Shown: positions 43,213 to 51,597, numbered from the stretch's first letter. The stretch is 64,000 nucleotides of DNA from Gryllotalpicola daejeonensis (GCF_039538145.1 NZ_BAABBV010000001.1:744001-808000); one strand, 5' to 3'. Numbers and translations: made by a program. The notes: generated by a model not told the origin, from the letters alone.

Positions 43213-46200
43213 CTACTTGCCTTCCTTGTTCGCGACGAGGGCCGCAGCCTGCTCGCGCAGCACGTTCTTCTGGATCTTGCCGACGGCGTTGCGGGGCAGC
43301 TCGTCGATGTACTCGAGGCGCTCGGGCCAGTAGTACTTCGAGACACCGTGGGTGTTCAGGTAGTCCTGCATGGCGGCGAACTCGAGCTTGGCATCGGCCT
43401 TCGCGTTCACGACGAAGGCGCACGCGCGCTCGCCCAGCCGCGGGTCGGGCATCGCGACGATCGCGACATCGGCCACCAGCGGGTGCTGGTAGAGCAGGTT
43501 CTCGATCTCGACGACCGGGATCTTCTCGCCGCCGCGGTTGATGACGTCTTTCACGCGGCCCGTGATGTGCAGGTAGCCGGCCTCGTCGATGTAGGCGAGG
43601 TCGCCGGTCTTGTACCAGCCGTCTTCCGTGAACACGTCGGCGGTCAGGTCGGGGCGCTCGAGGTAGCCGCCGAACATGGTCGGCGAGTGCAGCTCGTAGT
43701 CGCCCTCGGTGCCGACCGGCACTTCGACGCCCTCGTCGTCGACGATGCGGATGCGCATGCCGTCCATCACGCGGCCGTCCGTGCCCCACATGTTCTCGGG
43801 CTCGTCGTTCGGGCCCGACAGCGTGCCGAGGCAGGTCTCGGTGGTGCCGAAGGCGCCGAGCACCGCGGTGTCGAGCACAGTGGTCGCCTTGCGGGCGAGC
43901 TCGCGCGGCACGGCGGCGCCGGTCGCGACGAAGATGCGCAGTGACTCCGGCTTCGGCTGACCGCCCTCGACGAGCGCGACCAGGTCGGTGAGGAACGGCG
44001 TCGCGGCCTGCACGAAGCTCGCCTTCGCCTGGCCGAACGCCTGGTCGAGTGCGACCTGCCCGTCCCACACGGGCTGGATGACGGAGGCCACGCCGAGGCG
44101 CCAGGCCAGCAGCATGCCGTACAGGAATCCGGTCTGGTGCGCGAGCGGGCTCGGGATGAAGATGCGGTCGTCGGCGCCGAGGCCCGAGCGCTGCACGTGC
44201 ATCGCGGTCGCGAGCCCGAGCGTGCGGTACGGGTGCTGGACGCCCTTGGGCTCGCCGGTCGTGCCAGAGGTGAACAGCAGCTGGCAGATGTCGTCCGCTT
44301 CAGGCATCCGATCGGCGATCTGCGACAGGTCGGGCGAGACGGAGGCGAGCGCCGCCTCGTAGTAGCGCCACCTCCACGACGCGGCCTCTGCACGAGCGAC
44401 AGCCTCTTCGGGAATCGGCGGGATGTTCGTCGACTCGTGGCCGTCGCGGTTCTCGGCCTGCAGCACGACGACGTGCTCGAGGTGCAGCTTGCGGCCCTGC
44501 TGACGGGCTTCGTCGGCGACCGAGACAAGCTCGATCGCGGCGTGCCGCTTGCGGAACAGGTTCGGCAGGAAGAGCACCCGCGCGCGCGAGCGCGAGAGGG
44601 TCATGGCGACCTCGCGCGGGCCGAACACTGGCATGATCGGCGTCACGACGGCGCCGATCTGCATCGCACCGAGGGCGATCGAGACGAACTCGCTCCAGTT
44701 CGGCAGCTGCACGCCGACCGACTCGCCCTTCTGCACGCCGAGCTCGAGCAGCAGCTGCGAGACCTTGTCTGCCTCTGCCTGCAGTTCGGCCCACGTGGTC
44801 GTGATCGGGGCGGTGCCGCCGACCTCGATCACCGCGGCCTCGTCCGCCTTCGTCTTCGCGTATTCGCGGACGGCGATCGGCAGCACCAGCGGGTCGGCAG
44901 ATGCGGGGGCGGATGCCTGAACCTGCGTCTCTTCGTCGTCGCCATCGCCCTTCGACGGCGCGTCGACGTCGATGTCGAGGCCGATCGAGGTCATCGCCTC
45001 GAGGAACGTCGGGTACGAGATCCGGTACGCGCGGGGGTAGGTGAGACTCGTCTCGCCGTCGGACTTCGTGCCGGCGATCGCGAGCGACATCAGCACGCGG
45101 TGGTCGTTGAAGCTCGAGAGCTTCGCGCCGGTGCCGCGCGCGCCCGCGGTGCCGTTGATGTGCAGCTCGGTCGGCTCCTGCGTCGCGTTGCCGCCCATCT
45201 TGTTGAGCTGCAGCATCGCCGCGACGCGGTCGGACTCCTTGAGCCGCACGTGGCCGACGTTGCGCAGGTGGCTGGTGCCCTCGGCGAAGTTCGCCATGAC
45301 CGACAGGATCGGCAGCAGGTCAGGAATGGGCGTCGCGTCGACGTCGAACGGCTTGAGCGTCAAGCCGTCGTGCTTGATGCGCACCCAGCCCGTCTGCTCG
45401 TCGATGATCATCGGCACGCCCATGCCGGCAGCGATGTCGAGGAACTCGGCCTCGGGGTGGTCGACCTCGGCGGTCGTGGCGGCAGGCAGACCCTTGAACA
45501 GCACGTCGGAGGGGTGCAGCGCGGCCGCCGCGATGCCGAAGGCCGCAGAGCCGATGTCGGCGGGGATCGTGTAGTCGGCCGCGGTGCCGGTCTGGCCGGC
45601 GCGCACCACATAGGTCAGCCAGTCGTCGCTGACCTCGACCTCGAAGCCCCAGTGCTTCATCATGCGGATCGTCAGGTCGACGTAGGGCTGCTCGTTGAGC
45701 TGGCCGCCCGTGATGTGGATCGTGGTGTCGTTCTCGGCGAAGATCGCCGTCAGCAGCAGGCCGGAGACCCACTGCGAGAGCGTGCCCGCGATGTGCACGT
45801 CGCCGCCCGTCGGGCGCTTCGGCTGCACCGTGATCGGCGGGCAGTCGTTGGTCGACTCGAGCTCGAGGCCCATCTCGGTGAGCGCGGTCAGCAGCGCCTT
45901 GATGGGGCGGCGCCGGAAGTACTTCATGCCCGTCACCGTCGTCGGGCGGTCGGACAGCGACATGAGGCCGGTGATGAAGTACAGGGTCGTGCCGGAGGAG
46001 CCGACGTTCAGCAGACCGTCTTCACCGCGCGAGCCGCGCTCGATGACGGGGGCGCCGTGGAAGCGGCCGCCCGTGCCGGTGACCACATAACCGGAATCCG
46101 TGATCTCAATCTGGGTGCCGAGTGCCCGCAGGACGCTCACCGTCCATTCGACCTGCCTGGTCGACGAGATCCCGGTGATCACGCTCGTGCCCTCGGCCAA

Positions 46201-46299
46201 AGCGGCCAGCACCAGGGCGCGGTGCGCGTGATATTTGGAGACCGGGATCTCCAGTGTGCCTTCGAGCTTGTGTGTGGTTCCTCTGGAGATCAACTGCAC
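43213..46299 (-). CDS. Fusion: EPSP-synthase-like domain plus acyl-CoA ligase
   Basis: The 1028-residue protein is two enzymes in one frame. Residues 1-445 have the EPSP synthase/RNA-cyclase-type fold pattern: PVSKYHAHRAL (Lys22, Arg27), GSSGTTLYF (99-108), RRRPIKALL (129-137), TLSQWVSGLLL, IPDLLP (Asp327), VRLKESDRV (Lys354, Arg358) and FNDHRVLMS (Arg401). An acidic linker (446-470) leads to an ANL-superfamily ligase (471-1028) with FTSGTTGEPKG (677-687), GAFGTTET (815-822), WYKTGDLA and the C-terminal catalytic Lys in NAVGKIQK (1008). Compared by eye with E. coli EPSPS, Ser23 is Tyr, Arg100 is Tyr, and the PEP-contacting Arg124 and Lys411 appear replaced, so it is unlikely to make EPSP. A shikimate-derived acid is a plausible substrate, activated by the ligase half. 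It opens a four-gene operon. Confidence 0.88.
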   Translation of the reverse strand: MQLISRGTTHKLEGTLEIPVSKYHAHRALVLAALAEGTSVITGISSTRQVEWTVSVLRALGTQIEITDSGYVVTGTGGRFHGAPVIERGSRGEDGLLNVGSSGTTLYFITGLMSLSDRPTTVTGMKYFRRRPIKALLTALTEMGLELESTNDCPPITVQPKRPTGGDVHIAGTLSQWVSGLLLTAIFAENDTTIHITGGQLNEQPYVDLTIRMMKHWGFEVEVSDDWLTYVVRAGQTGTAADYTIPADIGSAAFGIAAAALHPSDVLFKGLPAATTAEVDHPEAEFLDIAAGMGVPMIIDEQTGWVRIKHDGLTLKPFDVDATPIPDLLPILSVMANFAEGTSHLRNVGHVRLKESDRVAAMLQLNKMGGNATQEPTELHINGTAGARGTGAKLSSFNDHRVLMSLAIAGTKSDGETSLTYPRAYRISYPTFLEAMTSIGLDIDVDAPSKGDGDDEETQVQASAPASADPLVLPIAVREYAKTKADEAAVIEVGGTAPITTTWAELQAEADKVSQLLLELGVQKGESVGVQLPNWSEFVSIALGAMQIGAVVTPIMPVFGPREVAMTLSRSRARVLFLPNLFRKRHAAIELVSVADEARQQGRKLHLEHVVVLQAENRDGHESTNIPPIPEEAVARAEAASWRWRYYEAALASVSPDLSQIADRMPEADDICQLLFTSGTTGEPKGVQHPYRTLGLATAMHVQRSGLGADDRIFIPSPLAHQTGFLYGMLLAWRLGVASVIQPVWDGQVALDQAFGQAKASFVQAATPFLTDLVALVEGGQPKPESLRIFVATGAAVPRELARKATTVLDTAVLGAFGTTETCLGTLSGPNDEPENMWGTDGRVMDGMRIRIVDDEGVEVPVGTEGDYELHSPTMFGGYLERPDLTADVFTEDGWYKTGDLAYIDEAGYLHITGRVKDVINRGGEKIPVVEIENLLYQHPLVADVAIVAMPDPRLGERACAFVVNAKADAKLEFAAMQDYLNTHGVSKYYWPERLEYIDELPRNAVGKIQKNVLREQAAALVANKEGK

Positions 46300-46305
46300 G
46301 ATTTC

Positions 46306-46311
46306 ACGCTA
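46306..46311 (-). promoter_or_regulatory. leaderless-type -10 of the fusion operon
   Basis: Minus-strand TAGCGT ends 6 nt before GTG 46299; the four genes downstream have gaps or overlaps of 0-7 nt, so this is the likely operon promoter. Confidence 0.5.
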
Positions 46312-46379
46312 CCGGCGAATGGATGCCTCTGCGGGCATGCACACCGGCCCCTTTTCTGTGTAGTTCAGCCTGTAGCGGT

Positions 46380-47936
46380 TCAGCGGCCGAAGAGCTTCTG
46401 GATCTGCTCGAGGTCTGGCGCCTTCTGCTCTTTGCCGCCTGCGCGGCCGAAGCTCGCCCCCGTCGGCTCGGCGGCGCCCGGCTTGACGCCGGCCGCGAGC
46501 GCCGCGTTCTCGGCGGCGCGCTTCGCGGGATTGCCCGAACGCGAGCCCTTCTTCTGCTGCTGCTTCTTGCCACGGCCGCCAGCGAAGCCGCCACCGGGCA
46601 TCGGCCCCATGCCGGGGATCTGCGGCGTGCCGCCCTTCGCGACGGTCTTCATCATCTTGGCCGCCTGCTCGAAGCGGTTCACGAGCTGGTTGACGTCGGT
46701 GACGGTCATGCCGGAGCCCTTGGCGATGCGCAGACGGCGCGAGCCGTTCAGCACCTTCGGGTTGCGGCGCTCGGCCGGTGTCATGGACTGGATGATCGCC
46801 TCGGTGCGCACGATCTCGCGCTCGTCGAAATCGTCGAGCTGCTGGCGCATGGCGCCCGCGCCCGGAAGCATCCCGATCATCTTCTTGATCGAGCCCATGT
46901 TGCGCAGCTGCTGCATCTGCTTGAGGAAGTCCTCGAGCGTGAAGCTGTCGGTCGCGAACTTCTCGGCGACCTGGCGCGCCTCTTCCTCGTCGAACGCCTG
47001 CTGCGCCTGCTCGATCAGGGTGAGGATGTCACCGAGGTCGAGGATGCGGCTCGCCATGCGGTCCGGGTGGAACGGCTCGAAGTCGTCGAGTCCCTCACCG
47101 GTGGAGGCGAAGATGATCGGGCGCCCCGTGACCGAGGCCACCGAGAGCGCGGCACCACCACGGGCGTCGCCGTCGAGCTTCGAGAGGACGACGCCGGTGA
47201 AGTCGACGCCGTCTTGGAACGCCTTCGCGGTCGCGACCGCGTCCTGGCCGATCATCGCGTCGATGACGAACAGCACCTCGTCGGGGCTCGTCGCCTTGCG
47301 AATATCGGATGCCTGCTTCATCAGCTCGGCGTCGACGCCGAGGCGCCCCGCCGTGTCGATGATGACGGTGTCGTACTGGCGGCGGCGTGCCTCGTCGACA
47401 GCATCCTTCGCGACCTTGACCGGGTTGCCGACGCCGTTGCCGGGCTCGGGCGCATAGACGTATGCCCCGGCCTGCTCGCCGACGACCTGGAGCTGCGTGA
47501 CCGCGTTGGGCCGCTGAAGGTCGGCCGCGACGAGCATCGGCGTGTGGCCCTCCTTCTTGAGCCACTTCGCGAGCTTGCCTGCGAGGGTCGTCTTACCCGC
47601 ACCCTGCAGGCCGGCGAGCATGATGATGGTCGGCGGGTTCTTCGCGAACTCGAGGCGGCGCTGCTGGCCGCCGAGGATCTCGATGAGCTCCTCGTTGACG
47701 ATCTGCACGACCTGCTGCGCCGGGTTCAGCGCGCGGTTCACGTCGTCGGAGAGCGCGCGCTCGCGCACCGCCGCCGTGAACTTCTTGACGACCTCGAGCG
47801 AGACGTCGGCTTCGAGCAGCGCGCGACGGATCTCGCGAACCGTCCCGTCGACATCGCTCGCGGAGAGCTTGCCTTTGGTGCGGAGGTTCTTGAGGCTCTC
47901 AGTGAGCCGGTCGGAGAGTGAGCCGAAGATCGCCAT
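46380..47936 (-). CDS. ffh: Signal recognition particle GTPase Ffh
   Basis: Ffh binds 4.5S RNA and signal sequences and targets ribosomes to FtsY. The 518-residue protein has the N domain, the G domain with GLQGAGKTTLAGKLA, DTAGRLGVD and SKLDGDARGG, and a methionine-rich M domain (MQQLRNMGSIKKMIGMLPG). A Gly/Met-rich stretch (GMGPMPGGGFAGG) and a basic tail follow. A TAGAAT lies 9 nt before the ATG. In most relatives rpsP follows directly; here the fusion operon intervenes. Confidence 0.98.
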   Translation of the reverse strand: MAIFGSLSDRLTESLKNLRTKGKLSASDVDGTVREIRRALLEADVSLEVVKKFTAAVRERALSDDVNRALNPAQQVVQIVNEELIEILGGQQRRLEFAKNPPTIIMLAGLQGAGKTTLAGKLAKWLKKEGHTPMLVAADLQRPNAVTQLQVVGEQAGAYVYAPEPGNGVGNPVKVAKDAVDEARRRQYDTVIIDTAGRLGVDAELMKQASDIRKATSPDEVLFVIDAMIGQDAVATAKAFQDGVDFTGVVLSKLDGDARGGAALSVASVTGRPIIFASTGEGLDDFEPFHPDRMASRILDLGDILTLIEQAQQAFDEEEARQVAEKFATDSFTLEDFLKQMQQLRNMGSIKKMIGMLPGAGAMRQQLDDFDEREIVRTEAIIQSMTPAERRNPKVLNGSRRLRIAKGSGMTVTDVNQLVNRFEQAAKMMKTVAKGGTPQIPGMGPMPGGGFAGGRGKKQQQKKGSRSGNPAKRAAENAALAAGVKPGAAEPTGASFGRAGGKEQKAPDLEQIQKLFGR

Positions 47937-47945
47937 GGTCAGACG

Positions 47946-47951
47946 ATTCTA
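47946..47951 (-). promoter_or_regulatory. -10 of ffh
   Basis: Minus-strand TAGAAT ends 9 nt before ATG 47936, giving a 2-3 nt leader. Confidence 0.45.
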
Positions 47952-47963
47952 CCGGCGCTGCCC

Positions 47964-49253
47964 CTACCGCTTGCCGGTGCGCACGTACTGGAAGGTGCGC
48001 AGGGACTCGAGCGGCGTGCCGTCCCAGTCGAACAGCGACTGGTTGTCCCACGCGGAGCCCCCGTACCACGGCCCCACGTTGGCCGGGTCATACGAGCTCG
48101 CGGCGCTCGTGGCCCAGCCCGAGCCGTATTTCTCCCACAGGGCGCTGTTGTGCGCGTAATCGGTCGGCGGCCCGACGGGAAGCCAGGCCGGCTCCCAGTA
48201 GTAGACGCCTATGCCCGCACGGCCGACTGCCGCCACCGCCGCGATCACGTCGTGCAGCGCATCTGCCTGCCCCTGCACGCTGATCTCGTACTCGGGCGCC
48301 TGGTCGGCGCTGCCGATCGAATTGCCGTAGCCGTCGCCGTCCTCCAGCGTGCGCGCCCAGCTGGTCTCGGCCACCATGACCTCCTTTCCGTAAGTGCGCG
48401 AGACCTGCGTCAGCACGGAGGTGAGGTTCTCGGGCGTGCCGTGCCAGAAGGCGTAGTACGAGCTCGCGAACACGTCGTAGTCCACGCGGTACCGCCTGAG
48501 TCCCGCGGCGTAGGTCGCGAACCGGCCGGCCGTCTCGGGGTTCGTGAAGTGCACGACGACCTTCGCCTGCGGCAGCGTCGAGCGCACGGCGGAGGCGCCG
48601 GCTTCCAGCAGCGCGGCGAACGACCCGTCGATCTCCATGCCGGGGCGCGTGTAGCCGGCGATGCCGTTGTTGATCTCGTTGCCGATCTGCACGGCCGTGA
48701 CCCGCACCCCCGCCCGCTTGAAGGCTCGCAGGGACTGCACGGTGTAGTCGTGCAACGCACGGGCGGTCTGCGCGACGGAGATTCCCGCCCAGGCCTTCGG
48801 CGCGAGCTGGCGCGCCGGATCCGCCCAGAAGTCCGAGTAGTGGAAGTCCACCAGCACCCCGAGCCCCGCGCGCGTCGCTCGGCGACCGATCTCGACCGCA
48901 CGCGCAATGCCGACATTGCCGCCGCCGTAGCCCTGGTGCGTCACGTCGTCGAAGGGGTTGTTCCATACGCGGATGCGCACCGAGTTCACCCCGTTCTGCG
49001 CGAGCACGCGGAACAGGTCGGCCGGGCGGCCGTGCGCGTCGCGGAACACCACGCCGCTCTCCTCGAGAGACAGCACCGTCGAGACATCCACACCCATCGC
49101 GAAATCGGGCGAGAGGCCGCGAACTCGATCTACGTGGATGCCTGCGCCGGCCGGCTTCGTCGAGGCGAAAGCCGCGCCCGACGGCACCAGAGCCCCCAGC
49201 GCGGCGGCGACGCCGCCACCGATCAGGACGCGGCGTGAGATCTGCTGTTCCAT
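47964..49253 (-). CDS. Secreted arabinogalactan endo-beta-1,4-galactanase (GH53)
   Basis: This 429-residue enzyme cleaves beta-1,4-galactan side chains of pectin. The N-terminus has a twin-arginine signal (ISRRVLIGG followed by a hydrophobic stretch), so it is exported folded by Tat. GH53 motifs: GVDVSTVLSLEESG, NSVRIRVWNNPFD, DFHYSDFWADPARQ, acid/base Glu in QIGNEINNG and nucleophile Glu in MVAETSW. The ATG at 49253 is chosen for its AGGGAG site and because the Tat motif follows at once. A LacI-type operator lies 17 nt upstream. No transporter or regulator for galactan sugars is adjacent, so it is an isolated plant-polysaccharide gene. Confidence 0.92.
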   Translation of the reverse strand: MEQQISRRVLIGGGVAAALGALVPSGAAFASTKPAGAGIHVDRVRGLSPDFAMGVDVSTVLSLEESGVVFRDAHGRPADLFRVLAQNGVNSVRIRVWNNPFDDVTHQGYGGGNVGIARAVEIGRRATRAGLGVLVDFHYSDFWADPARQLAPKAWAGISVAQTARALHDYTVQSLRAFKRAGVRVTAVQIGNEINNGIAGYTRPGMEIDGSFAALLEAGASAVRSTLPQAKVVVHFTNPETAGRFATYAAGLRRYRVDYDVFASSYYAFWHGTPENLTSVLTQVSRTYGKEVMVAETSWARTLEDGDGYGNSIGSADQAPEYEISVQGQADALHDVIAAVAAVGRAGIGVYYWEPAWLPVGPPTDYAHNSALWEKYGSGWATSAASSYDPANVGPWYGGSAWDNQSLFDWDGTPLESLRTFQYVRTGKR

Positions 49254-49269
49254 GCGACTCCCTTGTCGA

Positions 49270-49283
49270 TGTTTACGCAAACA
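49270..49283. promoter_or_regulatory. LacI/GalR-type operator upstream of the galactanase
   Basis: TGTTTACGCAAACA is an imperfect palindrome with a central CG (12 of 14 positions symmetric), the form of LacI-family operators. It lies 17-30 nt before the GH53 start codon, where a bound repressor would block transcription. Confidence 0.6.
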
Positions 49284-49462
49284 GTCTTGCGCCCGGTGCT
49301 ACCTCGCGCAACGCCGGACAGCGCCGTCGGTGGAGAAGTCGAGTGCGCAAGATGCGATCCCGGCTACGTTCGGTCGGCAGAATCCGTCGCGCTGCACATC
49401 GCTGTCACTCCCGCGCACTTTTCCTCTGCGTGTGACATTGTCGCAGCCAGAGGAAAGGACAT

Positions 49463-50260
49463 GTGGAACCGATGCCCCCCTCCATTCGCGTCGATGACGA
49501 GGTCTACGAGGCGCTGCAGGCGCGAGCGCGCGCCTTCGTCGATACGCCCAACGCGGTGATCCGCGAGCTGCTCGGCATCACGCGCACCGCGGCTTCCGCG
49601 CCCGCCGGCCGGTCGCTGGCGACCCTGCTCGCTCGCCGCTGGCTTGCGCCCGGTGACCCGCTCGTGTGGCGCCGGCGGAACAGCGGCGTCACCGTCAACG
49701 CCACCGTGACCGCAGACGGCCTCATCGAATTCGCGTCTGGCGAGCTGTTCGATTCGCCGACCGGCGCGTCGAGCTTCGCTGCGGGCCACCGCCAGAACGG
49801 CTGGACTGCGTGGCACGTGCGCACGGGCGACACGCTCGACGAGCTGTGGCAGCGATCATGCAACACGCCCATTCCCGTGGGTCGCCCGATCTGGCGGTTC
49901 AGCTCGGGCGGCGCGTTCGCCATGGCGTGGGCCGCAGAAGACGGCGCACTCACCATCGTCGACGCACGCGGTTCGCGAATGAAGGGGGCGCTGTACCGGG
50001 CCGAAGATTCGAGACGGCGCGGCATGCTCGACCTCGACGGCTTCTTGGAGTATCGGCGCGACGACCGCTGGTTTCGGGCCGCACGCCCGATCGGGCCATT
50101 AGCGCCCCGCGACGCCGCCGCGTTACTCCTCGGCGATGAGCCCACTGAGGACGACGTGTGGGTGCTCTACTCCGGCACGTCTTCGACGTCGATCACGTCG
50201 CCGTCGGCACCGAACGAGACCACAAGCAGCTCGTCGGACTCGTCGGGGTCGATCGCGTAG
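49463..50260 (+). CDS. Ribbon-helix-helix plus RAMA-domain protein
   Basis: From GTG 49463 (AGGA 8 nt upstream; ATG 49472 also possible) the product has 265 residues. Residues 5-40 (IRVDDEVYEALQARARAF, then VIRELLGI) resemble the SeqA-like ribbon-helix-helix dimerisation/DNA-binding segment. Residues ~66-130 match the RAMA domain of restriction- and methylase-associated proteins (GLIEFASGELFDSPTGASSFAAG, then NGWTAWHVR). The remaining ~130 residues are not recognised. RAMA proteins are proposed to read modified DNA; no methylase is nearby. The last 94 nt overlap the convergent DUF2004 gene, and the residues there (low-complexity Ser/Thr) look like readthrough, so the natural stop may have been lost. 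Confidence 0.68.
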   Translation: MEPMPPSIRVDDEVYEALQARARAFVDTPNAVIRELLGITRTAASAPAGRSLATLLARRWLAPGDPLVWRRRNSGVTVNATVTADGLIEFASGELFDSPTGASSFAAGHRQNGWTAWHVRTGDTLDELWQRSCNTPIPVGRPIWRFSSGGAFAMAWAAEDGALTIVDARGSRMKGALYRAEDSRRRGMLDLDGFLEYRRDDRWFRAARPIGPLAPRDAAALLLGDEPTEDDVWVLYSGTSSTSITSPSAPNETTSSSSDSSGSIA

Positions 50261-50679
50261 TCGAAGGTCGCGAAGGCGTCGTCGCCATCAACGTGCTCGG
50301 GGTGGATCACGACCCGCAGCAGCTGGAGCGACTTGAGCACGTCGATCGCGATGTCACCGGAGTTGTCGACCATCAGGTCGAGCAGCGTCTGCAGATCTTC
50401 GCCCTTGCTGTCGACCTGCCGGTCGATGAAGGTCGTGGTGGCCGACTGCCGCTCCGAGAGCTGTGCAACGAGGGCCTCGCGGGCGCGGCCGTCGAACGCC
50501 TCGAGCCCCTGCGCCATCGCCGCAGCGAGATCGAGGGAAGCCTGGCTGACGAGATCCTCGTCTTCCGCGGCCAGCACCAGATCGACGAACTGATCGCCGA
50601 CCTCGAGCGTGTCGTCCCAGTAGAGACCCCCGCCGCTCGTGGAATCCACCACTCCGAAGTAGTCGTGCTCGACAGACAT
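50167..50679 (-). CDS. DUF2004 family protein
   Basis: The 170-residue acidic protein begins SVEHDYFGVVDSTSGGGLYW and ends with DELLVVSFGADGDVIDVEDVPE, matching DUF2004, a small family of unknown function found in Microbacteriaceae and relatives. AAGGGG lies 7 nt before the ATG. It is 20 nt upstream of nothing but the convergent RHH-RAMA gene and directly follows ftsY on the same strand. Confidence 0.75.
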   Translation of the reverse strand: MSVEHDYFGVVDSTSGGGLYWDDTLEVGDQFVDLVLAAEDEDLVSQASLDLAAAMAQGLEAFDGRAREALVAQLSERQSATTTFIDRQVDSKGEDLQTLLDLMVDNSGDIAIDVLKSLQLLRVVIHPEHVDGDDAFATFDYAIDPDESDELLVVSFGADGDVIDVEDVPE

Positions 50680-50699
50680 CCGTAAGCCCCTTTGAAAAC

Positions 50700-51584
50700 T
50701 CAGCCGACCAGCTGCTGCGCGAACACGTGCGGAGTGAAGCCCGTGAGATCGCCGATGCCCTCGCCCTGGCCGACGAGCTTGATCGGCAGCCCCGTCTTCT
50801 CTTGCACGGCGAGCACGAAGCCGCCCTTCGCGGAACCGTCGAGCTTCGTGAGCACGAGGCCGGTGACGCCCGCGTGCTCGACGAACGCCTGCGCCTGCAT
50901 GAGTCCGTTCTGCCCTGTGGTCGCGTCAAGCACCAGCAGCACCTCGGCGATCGGCGCCTGCTTCTCGACGACGCGCTTGATCTTGCCGAGCTCGTCCATG
51001 AGGCCGCCCTTGGTGTGCAGGCGGCCGGCCGTGTCGATGATCACGATCTCGACGCCGTTCCGCTTGGCGAAGTCGACCGTCTGAAAGGCGACGGATGCCG
51101 GATCCTGGCCGGCCTGCTGAGGCTTGACGATCTGGACGCCCGCGCGCTCCGCCCAGGTTCCGAGCTGGTCGACGGCCGCTGCGCGGAAGGTGTCGGCCGC
51201 ACCGACGACGACGCTGCGGCCGTAGTTGGTGAGGAACTTCGCGAACTTGCCGATCGTGGTCGTCTTGCCGACGCCGTTGACGCCGACGACCAGCACGACC
51301 GCGGGCCGCTCGCTCAGCTTGAGGGTGGTGTCGAACTTCGACAGGCGCTCTTCGAGGTCTTCGCGCAGCATCCGCTGCAGGTCCGCGTAATCGGTCGTGC
51401 GATACCGCTCGACCTTCGCCTTCAGCTCGTCGATCACGCTCTCGGTGATGTCGGGCCCGAAGTCGGCGCCGATGAGGGCGACCTCAAGCTCGTCCCACGT
51501 GTCCTCGTCGATGACCCGCTTCTGCTGGCCGGTGAAGAGGTTGCGGAGTGCGCCGCCGAACGACCACGAGCGAGCTTCTGCCAT
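50700..51584 (-). CDS. ftsY: SRP receptor FtsY
   Basis: FtsY is the membrane-associated GTPase partner of Ffh. The 294-residue protein has the N domain and G domain with VGVNGVGKTTTIGKFA, DTFRAAAVDQL, DTAGRLHTKGGLMDEL and TKLDGSAKGG. It lacks the long acidic A domain of E. coli FtsY, as usual in actinobacteria. TAGACT 7 nt before the ATG indicates a leaderless start within 15 nt of the smc stop. Confidence 0.98.
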   Translation of the reverse strand: MAEARSWSFGGALRNLFTGQQKRVIDEDTWDELEVALIGADFGPDITESVIDELKAKVERYRTTDYADLQRMLREDLEERLSKFDTTLKLSERPAVVLVVGVNGVGKTTTIGKFAKFLTNYGRSVVVGAADTFRAAAVDQLGTWAERAGVQIVKPQQAGQDPASVAFQTVDFAKRNGVEIVIIDTAGRLHTKGGLMDELGKIKRVVEKQAPIAEVLLVLDATTGQNGLMQAQAFVEHAGVTGLVLTKLDGSAKGGFVLAVQEKTGLPIKLVGQGEGIGDLTGFTPHVFAQQLVG

Positions 51585-51591
51585 GGAAGCC

Positions 51592-51597
51592 AGTCTA
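51592..51597 (-). promoter_or_regulatory. leaderless-type -10 of ftsY
   Basis: Minus-strand TAGACT ends 7 nt before ATG 51584 and starts 1 nt after the smc stop codon. Confidence 0.5.

Noticed and set aside
43213..46299. Idea that the EPSPS-ligase fusion is an assembly join of two genes
   Set aside because: The linker is in frame with normal codon use, no internal stop, and the operon spacing continues on both sides, so a real fusion is more likely.
44137..47457. Plus-strand open frame of 1106 codons opposite the fusion gene and ffh
   Set aside because: Antisense to two well-supported genes, with Arg/Val/Leu-rich composition and no domain.
49288..49312. TTGCGC ... GCGCAA inverted repeat upstream of the galactanase
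   Set aside because: Short, 13-nt spaced repeat in GC-rich DNA; no promoter element near it, so chance is likely.
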